Positions 1 to 8,551 of a stretch of 64,000 bases of DNA are shown here, piece after piece. A model generated the notes under the pieces. It searched no databases. It was not told where the DNA came from and saw nothing but the letters and a program-made list of their open reading frames with translations. The stretch lies in the NCBI RefSeq assembly GCF_900890705.1, contig NZ_CAAHFH010000003.1, positions 62,001 to 126,000 on the forward strand. Reading direction: 5' to 3'. Both the position numbers and the translations under genes were made by a program. Numbering within the stretch: position 1 is the stretch's first letter; every line of letters begins with the position of its first letter. This DNA is from Pontiella sulfatireligans (GTDB taxonomy: Bacteria > Verrucomicrobiota > Kiritimatiellia > Kiritimatiellales > Pontiellaceae).

Positions 1-207
1 CTAACGAATTTTCAGGGGTTGGGTGCAACTTAGGGGATATATGTATCGTGAATCTGCGCCGGGGTGGCCTCTTCCCTGAGTCGGTGGGGTTTTAGCGATA
101 CCTCCCCGCCAATCTTCCCACTTTCTTCCCACATTGTTCAGCGAAAATCAGGAGGCATCAGAAGTTATCATATTTTCAGGAAAACAGGACGAACTGCATA
201 ATAGGCA

Positions 208-240
208 ATAAAAAAGGGCCATTCGGTTAAGAATGGCCCT
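208..240 (-). terminator. Rho-independent terminator after tRNA-Val
   Basis: On the minus strand there is a perfect 10-bp stem (AGGGCCATTC / GAATGGCCCT, loop of 6) followed by a run of T. It lies 8 bases past the tRNA CCA end and is placed to stop tRNA transcription. Confidence 0.85.
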
Positions 241-247
241 CAGAAAA

Positions 248-324
248 TGGTGGGCGTTGACGGGCTCGAACCGCCGACCCTCTCGGTGTAAACGAGATGC
301 TCTAGCCAACTGAGCTAAACGCCC
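248..324 (-). tRNA. tRNA-Val (anticodon TAC)
   Basis: The minus-strand sequence folds as a full cloverleaf. The acceptor stem GGGCGTT pairs with AACGCCC, the D-arm contains TTAGCTCAGTTGG, the anticodon stem TCTCG/CGAGA encloses loop TTTACAC (anticodon TAC), and the T-arm contains GGTTCGAACC. The discriminator is A and the 3' CCA is encoded in the DNA (248-250). A strong terminator follows. Bases 1-207 beyond it hold no gene I can support. Confidence 0.95.
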
Positions 325-401
325 ATTTCCTTCAAAGGAGCGCACATAGTACCCATTCCCGATTTCGAGTCAAGCGGTGAAAAACAAAAAAGTTAATAAT
401 T

Positions 402-1031
402 CTATCCGCCCACTACACCAAGCCATGTGTCGGCCATCAAGGCGTGCCCCGAAATTGATGGATGGACACCGTCTTCCGCCCAATAAGACGGGATATGGCG
501 AAGCTGTGCAGCAACGAAGGCGGCATCGAAATCCACCCAGACCGCGCCGAATTCGCCGGCCAGCCTTTTCATGATTCCAATCTTTGGTTCGAGGTCTTCG
601 CGCATGCGCTTCACCGACGGGCCGGTATGGAGCAGAAAGGGAGAGCAGAGCACCAACTTAGCGGAGGTTTCGCTCTTTACCCGCTGCAGCAGCTCACGGT
701 ATTCCGATTCGAACTGGTCGTCCGGCGTTGGGTCGTTGTGGTCATACCGCCGCCAAGTATTATTGACGCCGACGAGAATGGAAACCCAGTCGGGCTTCAG
801 ACTGATGCAGTCGGCATCCCACCTTGCCAAGAGATCACACGTGCGGTCGCCATTGACCCCCCGGTTCAGAAAGCGCAGGTTCAGCTCGGCATGGTCGAGC
901 CCCAGCCGGCCGGCAACCATGCCGGCATAGCCCATTCCTAAGGTATCCGGAATGGCTTTATCACGGCGGCAATCGGTGATGCTGTCGCCAATAAAGAGAA
1001 TTAGTTCATCCTCTTTGAAGGAAGCGCTCAC
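402..1031 (-). CDS. SGNH/GDSL-family hydrolase
   Basis: A 209-residue protein related to lysophospholipase L1-like esterases of the SGNH fold. Visible blocks are block I with the nucleophile serine in FIGDSITD (residues 13-20), block III GVNN (88-91), and block V DGVHP (187-191) carrying the catalytic Asp and His. No signal peptide is evident, so it is probably cytoplasmic. It starts with GTG at 1031, overlapping the hisC stop codon in a GTGA arrangement, so translation is likely coupled to hisC. The substrate cannot be read from sequence; carbohydrate acetyl-esterase and lipase roles are both common in this family. The fold assignment is secure, the function is not. Confidence 0.85.
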   Translation of the reverse strand: MSASFKEDELILFIGDSITDCRRDKAIPDTLGMGYAGMVAGRLGLDHAELNLRFLNRGVNGDRTCDLLARWDADCISLKPDWVSILVGVNNTWRRYDHNDPTPDDQFESEYRELLQRVKSETSAKLVLCSPFLLHTGPSVKRMREDLEPKIGIMKRLAGEFGAVWVDFDAAFVAAQLRHIPSYWAEDGVHPSISGHALMADTWLGVVGG

Positions 1032-2119
1032 GCCATCACCGCTTTGAGCGCATTGAGCATGGTTTGATTTTGCTCCGGAGTGCCTATGGTGATGCGGATG
1101 TGGTCGGGCAGTCCGTAGGGATCCATCGGACGCACAATCACTTTGCGCTTTTGCAGCTTCTGGAACACTTCGCGACCGTTGCCGGTTTTCACGAGAATAA
1201 AGTTTGCGCCGGAGGGCACCGTTTCAATTCCAAGCTTTGGAAGCTCGCGTTCAAAAAACGCCAATCCTTGGAAAACCATTTCGCGGGTTTCAACGATGTG
1301 GGTATTATCATCGAGCGCCGCCATGGCGGCGGCCTGCGCCATGGCGTTGACGTTGAACGGCTGGCGCACCTTGTTGAGCAGGCCGATCAATTTGGGATGG
1401 CCAACGGCGTAGCCGATGCGCAGACCGGCCAGCCCGTAGGCCTTGGAGAAGGTGCGCAGCACAATGATGTTTTCCTTGCCGGCGCGGATGTGTTTGAGCA
1501 CATCGGGCTTCTTATCTTCGGGCATCACTTCAAAGTAGGCTTCATCAAAAACAGCAACCACGTGATCGGGCAGTTTTTCGATGAAAGCGTCGATGGCTTC
1601 GGCCGAAACTATCGTGCCGGTGGGGTTGTTGGGGTTGCAGATGCAGACCAAGCGGGTGTCCGGCGTAATGGCCGCAAGCATGCCTTCGAGATCATGCACG
1701 TGATCCGGCATCGGAACGCGGATGGTCTCGCCCTGGTACAATGCATTCGCGAGGAAATAGACCGCAAACGCCTCTGCACCCATCACAAGGTTTTTCCCCT
1801 GCTCCATGAAAACGTGACAAAGGAAAATAATCAGTTCGTTGCTGCCGCACCCGAACAGAAGCTGTTCGGGTTCGACTCCAATCTTATCGACCAGTTTGCG
1901 CTTAAGGTAGAACGCGCCGCCGTCGGGATAGCGGTGCATATCAGGAATGGCTTCCTGCATGGCTTCAATGGCCATAGGCGACGGCCCCAACTCGTTTTCG
2001 TTGGAAGCCACCTTTACAATGTCTGCAATATCATCAAACCCCAGCTCGCGCGCCACCTCTTCAATGGGCTTGCCCGGTTCGTACACCCGTAAATCTGAAA
2101 TCCAGTCCTTTGCCTTCAT
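1028..2119 (-). CDS. hisC: Histidinol-phosphate aminotransferase (class I/II PLP enzyme)
   Basis: A 363-residue fold-type I aminotransferase. It has the N-terminal SNENELGPSP segment typical of HisC, the substrate/PLP segment NPNNPTG (162-168), the PLP-pyridine aspartate in DEAYFE (192-197), and the Schiff-base lysine in TFSKAYGLAG (K226). HisC converts imidazole-acetol phosphate and glutamate to histidinol phosphate in histidine synthesis. No other his genes lie nearby except hisS, far away. A related aminotransferase acting on aromatic residues is possible, but the SNEN and NPNNPTG pattern favours HisC. The gene follows the ABC-transporter run after a 110-bp gap with a hairpin, and overlaps the SGNH hydrolase gene downstream. 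Confidence 0.88.
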   Translation of the reverse strand: MKAKDWISDLRVYEPGKPIEEVARELGFDDIADIVKVASNENELGPSPMAIEAMQEAIPDMHRYPDGGAFYLKRKLVDKIGVEPEQLLFGCGSNELIIFLCHVFMEQGKNLVMGAEAFAVYFLANALYQGETIRVPMPDHVHDLEGMLAAITPDTRLVCICNPNNPTGTIVSAEAIDAFIEKLPDHVVAVFDEAYFEVMPEDKKPDVLKHIRAGKENIIVLRTFSKAYGLAGLRIGYAVGHPKLIGLLNKVRQPFNVNAMAQAAAMAALDDNTHIVETREMVFQGLAFFERELPKLGIETVPSGANFILVKTGNGREVFQKLQKRKVIVRPMDPYGLPDHIRITIGTPEQNQTMLNALKAVMA

Positions 2120-2182
2120 GCTGAAACTCCTTTTGGTTCATTTGAAACGCATATCGTAGCACCTCCACGCAAGGGAGCAATC

Positions 2183-2218
2183 CGGATATAAAATTTGCGG
2201 CGCACTTTTTTATATCCG
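2183..2218. terminator. AT-rich inverted repeat between oppF-like gene and hisC
   Basis: Perfect 11-bp arms (CGGATATAAAA at 2183-2193 and its complement at 2208-2218) enclose a 14-base loop. The stem carries its own A and T runs, so it could act as a weak terminator in the gap between the ABC ATPase gene and hisC. Alternatively it is just a palindromic spacer. Confidence 0.4.
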
Positions 2219-2230
2219 CGGAAGCTCCGG

Positions 2231-2998
2231 CTAAAACGAGGGAACGGCGGAGAGAAGCTTGCGGGTGTATTCGTGCTGCGGATGGTCGATCACGTCGGCA
2301 ACATCGCCCATCTCGACGATTTCGCCGTTGTACATCACGGCGACGCGGTCGCAGATATTGCGCACCACGGCCAAGTCATGGCTGACAAACAGAAACGCCA
2401 AGCCACGGTCTGTACGCAGTTTCCCCAATAGTTGGAGGATTTCCGCCTGCACGGAAACGTCGAGTGCAGATACGGGTTCGTCGGCCACCAGCAGATCCGG
2501 CTTCAATGCCAATGCGCGGGCGATGCAGATGCGCTGGCGCTGACCGCCGCTGAATTCGTGGGGATATCGCCAAGCCCATTCACGGTTCAGGCCGACAGAA
2601 TCAAAAAGCTCGGATACCCGTTCGCGGCGTTCGGCCTTGTTTTTGCCAATGCGGTGCACTTCCAAAACATCGACAATGGCATTGCCCACTTTCATACGCG
2701 GATTGAGCGAACCGTACGGGTCCTGGAAGACCATCTGCACTTCCTGCCGATAGTCCTTCAGGGCTTTCCCCTTAAGCAGCGAAACGTTGTCGCCGTTGAA
2801 AACCATCTTACCAGAGGATGGATCGGTCAGCCGGACAATGGCTTTGCCGAGCGAGCTTTTCCCGCAGCCGCTTTCTCCAACGAGTCCGAAGATTTCACCG
2901 GACTTGATATTAAACGTCACGTCCTTCACAGCATGCACTGAATCTTTGCCGTGTCCATAAATGACATTCAATTTTTCGACTGTAAGTAACTGTTTCAC
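2231..2998 (-). CDS. Peptide-type ABC transporter ATP-binding protein (OppF/DppF-like)
   Basis: A 255-residue ABC ATPase. It shows Walker A GESGCGKS (41-48), a Q-loop near FQDPYGSLNP (91-100, typical of the oligopeptide/dipeptide subfamily), signature SGGQRQR (150-156), Walker B LLVADEP (169-175) and an H-loop SHD. It is shorter than E. coli OppF (about 330) and lacks the long C-terminal oligopeptide-transporter extension. It probably pairs with the second ATPase gene just upstream (3036-3854) to energise import through the two permeases of the same operon. It is the last gene of the transporter operon; a 54-nt palindrome separates it from the preceding gene. Confidence 0.9.
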   Translation of the reverse strand: MKQLLTVEKLNVIYGHGKDSVHAVKDVTFNIKSGEIFGLVGESGCGKSSLGKAIVRLTDPSSGKMVFNGDNVSLLKGKALKDYRQEVQMVFQDPYGSLNPRMKVGNAIVDVLEVHRIGKNKAERRERVSELFDSVGLNREWAWRYPHEFSGGQRQRICIARALALKPDLLVADEPVSALDVSVQAEILQLLGKLRTDRGLAFLFVSHDLAVVRNICDRVAVMYNGEIVEMGDVADVIDHPQHEYTRKLLSAVPSF

Positions 2999-3003
2999 TC
3001 ATT

Positions 3004-3057
3004 AGGGGTCAGTCCTATGAAATGATGTTTTAACATCATTTCATAGGACTGACCCCT
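3004..3057. repeat. 54-nt perfect palindromic repeat between the two ATPase genes
   Basis: Two 26-nt arms are exact reverse complements around a TT centre; each outer end reads AGGGGTCAGTCC. The right arm overlaps the end of the upstream ATPase gene: its last codons and stop codon (3036-3038) lie in the palindrome. The GGGGTCAG-type end resembles REP-like elements mobilised by Y1/RAYT transposases, but no such transposase gene is in this window. Confidence 0.85.
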
Positions 3058-3854
3058 CCTCCTTTTGCTGGGTGCAGGCGCGGGACGGCGGCCATGAGTT
3101 GCTTGGTGTAGTCGTGTTGCGGATCGTCAAGCACCTGGCGCGTTTGCCCCTCTTCGACAATCTTTCCTTTTTTCATGACGCAGACGTGGTCGGCGAGGTC
3201 GGAGACGATGCCGAAGTTGTGGGTGATCATGAGAACGGACAGGTTCACTTTCTTGCTGAGCTCGGCGAGCAGATTGAGAATCTCGCGTTGCACAGTTACA
3301 TCAAGCGCCGTGGTGGGTTCGTCTGCCACAAGCAGCTCGGGCGAGCAAGCCAGCGCCATAGCGATCATGCAGCGCTGCAACTGCCCCCCGCTCATCTGAT
3401 GCGGATAAGCCGTCGCCAAGCGGTCGGGTAGATACACGAGATCGAGCAAATGGCTGATCTCGACTTTGCGGTCGATGCCCTTGCGATGGAGCTTCAACGC
3501 CTCTTCAATCTGCCAGCCAATCGTGTAGACCGGATTGAACGAAACCATCGGCTCCTGGAAAATATATGAAATTTGGCTGCCGCGGATGCCGCGTAGTTCG
3601 CGGTCGGAAAGCGAAAGCATGTTTTGGCCGCCGAACATGACCTGCCCGCCTTCGAAGCGCGCGGCGCGCGGCGTGAGCTTGGTGATCGACAGCGCGCTGA
3701 TGCTCTTGCCGCTGCCGCTTTCGCCGACCAGCGCCAGCGTTTCGCCGTGCCCGACGACAAATGAAACATCATCGACCGCCTTGACGGTTTCGTCGCCGTG
3801 GCCGAAATGCACGCTCAGGTTCTGTACCTCTAGAATGTTATCTGCAGTTGTCAT
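3036..3854 (-). CDS. Peptide-type ABC transporter ATP-binding protein (OppD/DppD-like)
   Basis: A 272-residue ABC ATPase with Walker A GESGSGKS (44-51), Q-loop segment FQEPMVSFNP (99-108, typical of OppD/DppD), signature SGGQLQR (155-161), Walker B LLVADEP (174-180) and H-loop THN. It partners the OppF-like ATPase (2231-2998). The downstream palindrome supplies the final residues VSPMK and the stop codon, which suggests that the repeat inserted at or just inside the original 3' end and replaced it. It is shorter than E. coli OppD (337), again without the extended C-terminal region. Confidence 0.9.
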   Translation of the reverse strand: MTTADNILEVQNLSVHFGHGDETVKAVDDVSFVVGHGETLALVGESGSGKSISALSITKLTPRAARFEGGQVMFGGQNMLSLSDRELRGIRGSQISYIFQEPMVSFNPVYTIGWQIEEALKLHRKGIDRKVEISHLLDLVYLPDRLATAYPHQMSGGQLQRCMIAMALACSPELLVADEPTTALDVTVQREILNLLAELSKKVNLSVLMITHNFGIVSDLADHVCVMKKGKIVEEGQTRQVLDDPQHDYTKQLMAAVPRLHPAKGGGVSPMK

Positions 3855-3959
3855 GCTTGTTTAAACACTCGTTCGCTACGCTCTCTAAAAACATGAAGCT
3901 CACGAAGATCAGATTCGTGTTGCTTAGTGCTCTTCGAGCTTTTGTGTTTTAGTACCCGA

Positions 3960-4841
3960 TTAATCATTTAGGCGTGGATCCAAAGCGTCGCGCAGGGCGT
4001 CGCCCAACAGGTTGAAGGCCAGCACCAACAGAAATACAGCCAGCGTTACGAAGGTCATTTCCCACCATATGCCCTGCCATAGACGCATGCGGGCACTGTT
4101 GATCATGAGCCCCCAAGAGGGTTGGTCCTGCACGCCGATGCCAAGGAAGCTCAGGAAAACCTCGGTGCCAACTGCCGCCGGAAAGCGCAGCGTGAACGTT
4201 ACGATGATGACGTGCATGACGTTGGGCAGGATGTGGCGGAAGATGATGCGGCCGGAGCTGAGGCCGAGCGCCTGGGCGGCCAGCACATAGGTCTGCCCCT
4301 TGTGCTTGATGACCTCGCCGCGCATGAGGCGGCAGATGCCCACCCAGGTGGTCAGGCCTATGCCAAGGTAGATGCCGAGCAGCCCCTTTCCCACGACCAT
4401 GGCGATGGCCAAGATGAAGAGCAGTCCGGGCATGGAGGCAAAGGTGGAATAGAGCCAGACGACAAAGTCATCCACCTTGCCGCCGAAATACCCCGCGATG
4501 CATCCGAAGAAGACCCCGATCGGAATGGCGATGAGCGAGGTAATGATGCCGACCTTGTAGGCGATGCTCACGCCTTGCACCAGCCGGGCCATGACATCGC
4601 GCCCGAGTCCGTCTGTACCCATCCAATGCTTGGAAGACGGCGCCTTGAAGGCCATGTCGAGGTCGGTGTTTTGATAGGCGGGCGTAGTGTCCTTGATGTC
4701 GTGGTAGCGGTAGAGCACCTCGCCATAAACGGCGAGCACCGTAAAGAGCACCACCAGCGAAAGGCATGCCATGGCAATGCGGTTTTTCTTCAACCGTTGC
4801 CAGGCGTCGCCCCATAAACTCTGATTTCGCTCCATATTCAT
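3960..4841 (-). CDS. Peptide-type ABC transporter permease (OppC-like)
   Basis: A 293-residue inner-membrane permease. The N-terminal cytoplasmic stretch (SLWGDAWQRLKKNR) precedes TM1. A periplasmic segment with HWMGTDGLGRDVMARL, the hallmark of OppC/DppC, follows, then five further hydrophobic segments and the EAA loop AAQALGLSSGRIIFRHILPN that docks the ATPase. The C-terminus ends in DALDPRLND, also typical. It forms the translocation channel together with the OppB-like permease upstream in the operon. An intergenic repeat of about 130 bp separates the two permease genes. Confidence 0.92.
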   Translation of the reverse strand: MNMERNQSLWGDAWQRLKKNRIAMACLSLVVLFTVLAVYGEVLYRYHDIKDTTPAYQNTDLDMAFKAPSSKHWMGTDGLGRDVMARLVQGVSIAYKVGIITSLIAIPIGVFFGCIAGYFGGKVDDFVVWLYSTFASMPGLLFILAIAMVVGKGLLGIYLGIGLTTWVGICRLMRGEVIKHKGQTYVLAAQALGLSSGRIIFRHILPNVMHVIIVTFTLRFPAAVGTEVFLSFLGIGVQDQPSWGLMINSARMRLWQGIWWEMTFVTLAVFLLVLAFNLLGDALRDALDPRLND

Positions 4842-4847
4842 TCCGCT

Positions 4848-4981
4848 AAAATCCTAATTTCCAATATCTAAATCCTAAACAACCCCAAATCAACGGAACC
4901 CAAAGGCTCCAAAACAGCTGCCGTTGCCACCCCTGCATCACTTTGTTCATTTGTGTTTGTTTAGGATTTATAGCTTCGTTA
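4848..4981. repeat. Intergenic repeat, 'aaatcctaaacaa' family, copy A
   Basis: The sequence between the two permease genes opens with AAAATCCTAATTTCCAATAT and a block AAATCCTAAACAA, and closes with the inverted block TGTTTAGGATTTA. The same layout (AAAATCCTAA..., AAATCCTAAGCAA, then TTTGTTTAGCATTTCGGA) recurs at 53345-53485. It is non-coding and probably a miniature palindromic element. Confidence 0.7.
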
Positions 4982-6253
4982 TTTCAATTTCACCCTTGGG
5001 TCGGCCACCGCGTAGCAAATGTCGGTTAAAAGGTTCGAGACCACGAAAAGCAGTGCGCCAATCAAGACGAGTGCCCGGACAACATCGATATCGGACGAAA
5101 GGATGGCATTGATGCCCAGATAGCCGAGGCCGGGAATGCCGAAGAAACTTTCGAGCAGCAACGAACCGGTGTATAGGAACGGAATGGCGATCACAACATT
5201 GGTGATGATCGGGATCATGGCGTTCTTGAGGACATGCACGAACAGGACGCGCGGTTTGGAAACGCCTTTGGCGAAGGCGGTGCGCACATAGTCCTTGTAC
5301 ATTTCATCAAGCATCACCGTGCGGTAGAAGCGGATGTTGGAGCCGAGGCCGCTGACGACCCCGATGAGAACCGGCAATGCGAGATAGCGGGCCGACTCAT
5401 AGCCCCACACGGGGAACATGCCGTGCTTGTAGGCGAGGATATACTGCCCCGCCACAATGTAGACGAGATAGTTGATGCTCATGAGCGCCACGGAAAACAT
5501 AACGAGAAAGCGGTCGATGAAGGTGTCGCGAAAAAAGGCGCATACCAACGAAAGGCTGATCGAGACCACCACCCCGATAAAAAAGATCGGTATCGTTAGC
5601 GAGAGCGAAGGAAGGATCCCGTCGGCCAGCAGTTTGGAAACCGGCTGGTGAAGGCTTTCGGAAGTGCCCAGGTCGCCCCGCATCAACTGCTTCACATAAT
5701 AGAGCAACTGGGAGTCGAAGGGGTTTTTGACGACCCTTCGAAGCTTCAATCGACGGATTTCAAGCGTATCCTTTTCGGTCGAAAAACCGCCGTCTTCCAT
5801 TCCTTGGAAACGGATTTTTTCGGTTTTCCAATCCTTGGAAGCCAGCTCCCGCCCCGCCAGCGTTCCGGCGCCTCGGAAGGAGATGGTCCATTCGAAATCA
5901 TTGTCAGGATTGAGTTTAAAGGCAATCGGGCTGAATGCAGACTTCGGCTGGAGCATCACGGCTGCGGATTCGGCGGAATAGACCGCATTGCTCCACGTGC
6001 GCCAGCGCCCCGCCCCTTCAGAAAAATCCTGATCTTCATAGGCGCGGCTTTTTGCGCGGGTTCCGAAAAACAGGGGTTTGTTGAGTCCGCGCTGCTCGTC
6101 GAAGCTTTCCATGGATTGAAGGGATACTTTCTTTCCCATAGCAATGGCGGCCAGATCGCCACCCACCACATTGAAGAGCACAAACGTGAGCAGAATGACG
6201 CCCACCACGGTCGGCAGCATTTGCAAAATTCGCTTGAGAATATATTTCAACAT
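4979..6253 (-). CDS. Peptide-type ABC transporter permease (OppB-like) with a large periplasmic insert
   Basis: A 424-residue permease, about 110 residues longer than ordinary OppB/DppB. The N-terminus (LKYILKRILQMLPTVVGVIL) is a typical OppB first helix. The residues that usually link helix 1 to the conserved GDLGTS segment are interrupted by a polar region (about 65-180, containing FEWTISFRGAGTLAGREL). The rest is standard: GDLGTSESLHQPV, further TM helices, the EAA-like loop RTAFAKGVSKPRVLFVHVLKNA and a C-terminal VADPRV. It is separated by 3 bp from the binding-protein gene upstream. The insert faces the periplasm by topology (inference) and might contact the binding protein or an envelope partner. 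Confidence 0.92.
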   Translation of the reverse strand: MLKYILKRILQMLPTVVGVILLTFVLFNVVGGDLAAIAMGKKVSLQSMESFDEQRGLNKPLFFGTRAKSRAYEDQDFSEGAGRWRTWSNAVYSAESAAVMLQPKSAFSPIAFKLNPDNDFEWTISFRGAGTLAGRELASKDWKTEKIRFQGMEDGGFSTEKDTLEIRRLKLRRVVKNPFDSQLLYYVKQLMRGDLGTSESLHQPVSKLLADGILPSLSLTIPIFFIGVVVSISLSLVCAFFRDTFIDRFLVMFSVALMSINYLVYIVAGQYILAYKHGMFPVWGYESARYLALPVLIGVVSGLGSNIRFYRTVMLDEMYKDYVRTAFAKGVSKPRVLFVHVLKNAMIPIITNVVIAIPFLYTGSLLLESFFGIPGLGYLGINAILSSDIDVVRALVLIGALLFVVSNLLTDICYAVADPRVKLK

Positions 6254-6256
6254 GCG

Positions 6257-8137
6257 CTAGTTCCGCCCTGACATGTTCAGTTTTACATCGCCATACGACT
6301 CGATCCACTTTTGGCGGACCTCTGAATTAATGCGCCGGTACTTGCCCATTCCGTAGGGATAGTCGTGCGGAAGGTAGTTTTCGACCCAGCTGTGCTTGAG
6401 CGCAAAGCTCATGGGCTGGAACATAAAGATCCACGGCGAATCCTCGACGATAATGTTCGCCATCTTTTCGTAGATTTCAGTCCGCTCCGGCGAATCCTGC
6501 ATCGTTCGGATCTGTTCGTAAAAGCGGTCGATTTCGGCATTGCGGTAGTTGGAATGATTGGGGCCCGGCGACTCGTTTTTGCTGTAGAAAAGCTGCAGAA
6601 AGTTTTCCGCATCGGGGTAGTCGGCCACCCAGGCCAAGCGGAACAACTGCCCCTGGCGGCGGTTCATCTTTTCGATAAAGGCCGGCCAGGTGTTGTAGTT
6701 GGCCTTCAAAACCACACCGATTTTCTGAAACATATCAGCCATCAGCTCCATCGACTGCCGCGTGTTTGTATCGGCGCTTCCCATCTCAACCGACAATTCC
6801 AGTCGGCGCCCGGTTTTGCTGTCGATCCCCTCGGGATATCCAGCCTCAGCCAGCAGCTTCCTCGCCTTGTCCAGATTATAGCGGTATGGCGACGGCTTCT
6901 CCAGACAGCCCGCCAACGGCGTGGGAATGGGCCCGTCGATCGGATAGTAGCGATTGTTCATGAACTGGTTCATCAGATCGAATTCGTAGGCGCAGCTCAG
7001 TGCCTGCCGAAGCTTCCGGTTGCGCAGGTCCTGCCCGGAATCATCGCTTTCGCCAACCATAGCATCGTCCCAATTGAACCCCATGTAGTAGACGGCGGTA
7101 TACGGAGATGAGATCAGTTCGATGCCGCGCTGTTCCAGCGATTCGTTCAAGCTTTTATCGGGGGTGACCACGACATCCCAGTTGTCCGGAGAAATGATGG
7201 ATGACCCGAGCTGTCCGGACAGGAACATCATCCAGGAGGTGCTGGTGTCGTCGACCACATACTGGACAACGCGGTCAATGAATGGAATCGGCTTCCCCGC
7301 ATCTTTCAACAGCCCGGCAGCCTTCTGCTCGAGAGTGCCTGTTTCCGGGTATGTTTCAATGCGCCCGGTTTCGGCCCACTTGGGGTTCCGGACAAACTCA
7401 ATGCGCGAATTGCGCCGCCATTCGACGAGCTTGTACGGCCCGGTGCCGACCGGATGGTTCACAAACTTATTTCCATAAAATTCTACCGCTTCGCGGGGCA
7501 CGGCAAACGCGTAGTGCATGGCCAGCACGTAGAGCAGCTGCGGATAGGGCTCGGTCAACACGATTTCAAGCGTATGGCTGTCCACCACATGAAGCCCTTC
7601 CACATCCATGTCGTAATCCGAGGGTTCAGGCTTCATGGAAGCCTCATGGAAAATATTGATGCCCTTTATCCGGCGGTTGTATGCCCAGAACCCGGAAGAA
7701 ACATTCTTCACGTCGGCCACACGCTTGATTGAATAGGCAAAGTCCTCGGCGACGAGTTCGCGCCCTTTTCCATCCAGGAAGCAGGGATCGTCCTGAAAAT
7801 AGATGCCCTTTCGGATCTTAAAGGTATAGGTCAGTCCGTCGGCCGAAACCTCGGGCATGGACTCCGCCAGCAGCGGCACCACTTTGTAGGGGCGCGCAAG
7901 ATAGTCGTATTCCAACAGGCCTTCGTAGATGCGCGCAATCGCCAGCGACGACGAAACTTCTCCGGCTGAAGCGGGATCAAGTCCACGGATGCGCGATGTC
8001 TGGGAATAGGAAACGGTTTCGCCGTTTCCAATGGCTGGATCTTTTTCCGCGCCTCCGCATCCGGACAGCAGGAAACTCCCCAAAACAGCCAGCAGGCCAC
8101 TTATGAAGAGTTTATGATCTGGGACATAAAATCTCAT
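6257..8137 (-). CDS. Oligopeptide-type ABC substrate-binding lipoprotein (OppA/SBP family 5)
   Basis: A 626-residue lipoprotein. The signal peptide ends in lipobox LLSGC (Cys27). The mature part has family-5 features: LVPLLAESMPEVSADGLTYTFKIRKGIYFQDD, then GTGPYKLVEWRRNSRIEFVRNP, and near the C-terminus a duplex-lobe region with WVADYPDAENFLQLFYS. It captures peptides or similar solutes and delivers them to the two permeases. It lies 21 bp after secG and 3 bp before the OppB-like gene, so the five transporter genes probably form one transcript with tpiA-secG. The ligand is not predictable; peptides, nickel or sugars are all bound by this family. Confidence 0.92.
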   Translation of the reverse strand: MRFYVPDHKLFISGLLAVLGSFLLSGCGGAEKDPAIGNGETVSYSQTSRIRGLDPASAGEVSSSLAIARIYEGLLEYDYLARPYKVVPLLAESMPEVSADGLTYTFKIRKGIYFQDDPCFLDGKGRELVAEDFAYSIKRVADVKNVSSGFWAYNRRIKGINIFHEASMKPEPSDYDMDVEGLHVVDSHTLEIVLTEPYPQLLYVLAMHYAFAVPREAVEFYGNKFVNHPVGTGPYKLVEWRRNSRIEFVRNPKWAETGRIETYPETGTLEQKAAGLLKDAGKPIPFIDRVVQYVVDDTSTSWMMFLSGQLGSSIISPDNWDVVVTPDKSLNESLEQRGIELISSPYTAVYYMGFNWDDAMVGESDDSGQDLRNRKLRQALSCAYEFDLMNQFMNNRYYPIDGPIPTPLAGCLEKPSPYRYNLDKARKLLAEAGYPEGIDSKTGRRLELSVEMGSADTNTRQSMELMADMFQKIGVVLKANYNTWPAFIEKMNRRQGQLFRLAWVADYPDAENFLQLFYSKNESPGPNHSNYRNAEIDRFYEQIRTMQDSPERTEIYEKMANIIVEDSPWIFMFQPMSFALKHSWVENYLPHDYPYGMGKYRRINSEVRQKWIESYGDVKLNMSGRN

Positions 8138-8158
8138 GCCGGATGCACGGATCTGAGA

Positions 8159-8533
8159 CTACATATCCTCAGATTGTGCCGCCGGAACTTCAACGACCGG
8201 CGCAACATCCACTGCGGTCGTATCCAGTTCGAGCGGCGCCTGCATCGCCTGCCCTTGGGGCATCAGCGGTGCGGCGGAATCCATCAAAGTACTGTCCTGC
8301 TGGGAAAATAAAATGCCCAGAACCAAGGTGCTGGCCATGAACACTACTCCAATGACCACCGTGATCTTGGAAAGAACATTGCCGGCACGCGCACCGAAAA
8401 GCGACTCGCCGGCACCAGCGCCAAACGCCAATCCCAGGCCTTCGCTTTTTGACTTCTGCAGCAGCACGAGGCCGATCAACAGCAGGCAGCAGAGCACTTC
8501 AACCACAACAAACAGAGTTTTGATAAAAATCAT
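8159..8533 (-). CDS. secG: Preprotein translocase subunit SecG
   Basis: A 124-residue protein with two hydrophobic helices (about 5-22 and 55-78). Between them is the SecG signature: LLQKSKSEGLGLAFGAGAGE, followed by SLFGARAGNVLSK. The C-terminal tail (80-124) is acidic/proline-rich and longer than in E. coli. SecG assists the SecYEG channel. It sits directly after tpiA (18-bp gap), the classic tpiA-secG arrangement found in many bacteria. Confidence 0.93.
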   Translation of the reverse strand: MIFIKTLFVVVEVLCCLLLIGLVLLQKSKSEGLGLAFGAGAGESLFGARAGNVLSKITVVIGVVFMASTLVLGILFSQQDSTLMDSAAPLMPQGQAMQAPLELDTTAVDVAPVVEVPAAQSEDM

Positions 8534-8551
8534 AATGAATCCTTTATTAGT

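Noticed and set aside
1..207. Possible integrase or attachment-site remnant next to tRNA-Val
   Set aside because: The minus strand has a short open frame starting MWEESGKIGG just after the tRNA, but it is too short and matches no recombinase signature; no duplicated tRNA end is visible in the window.
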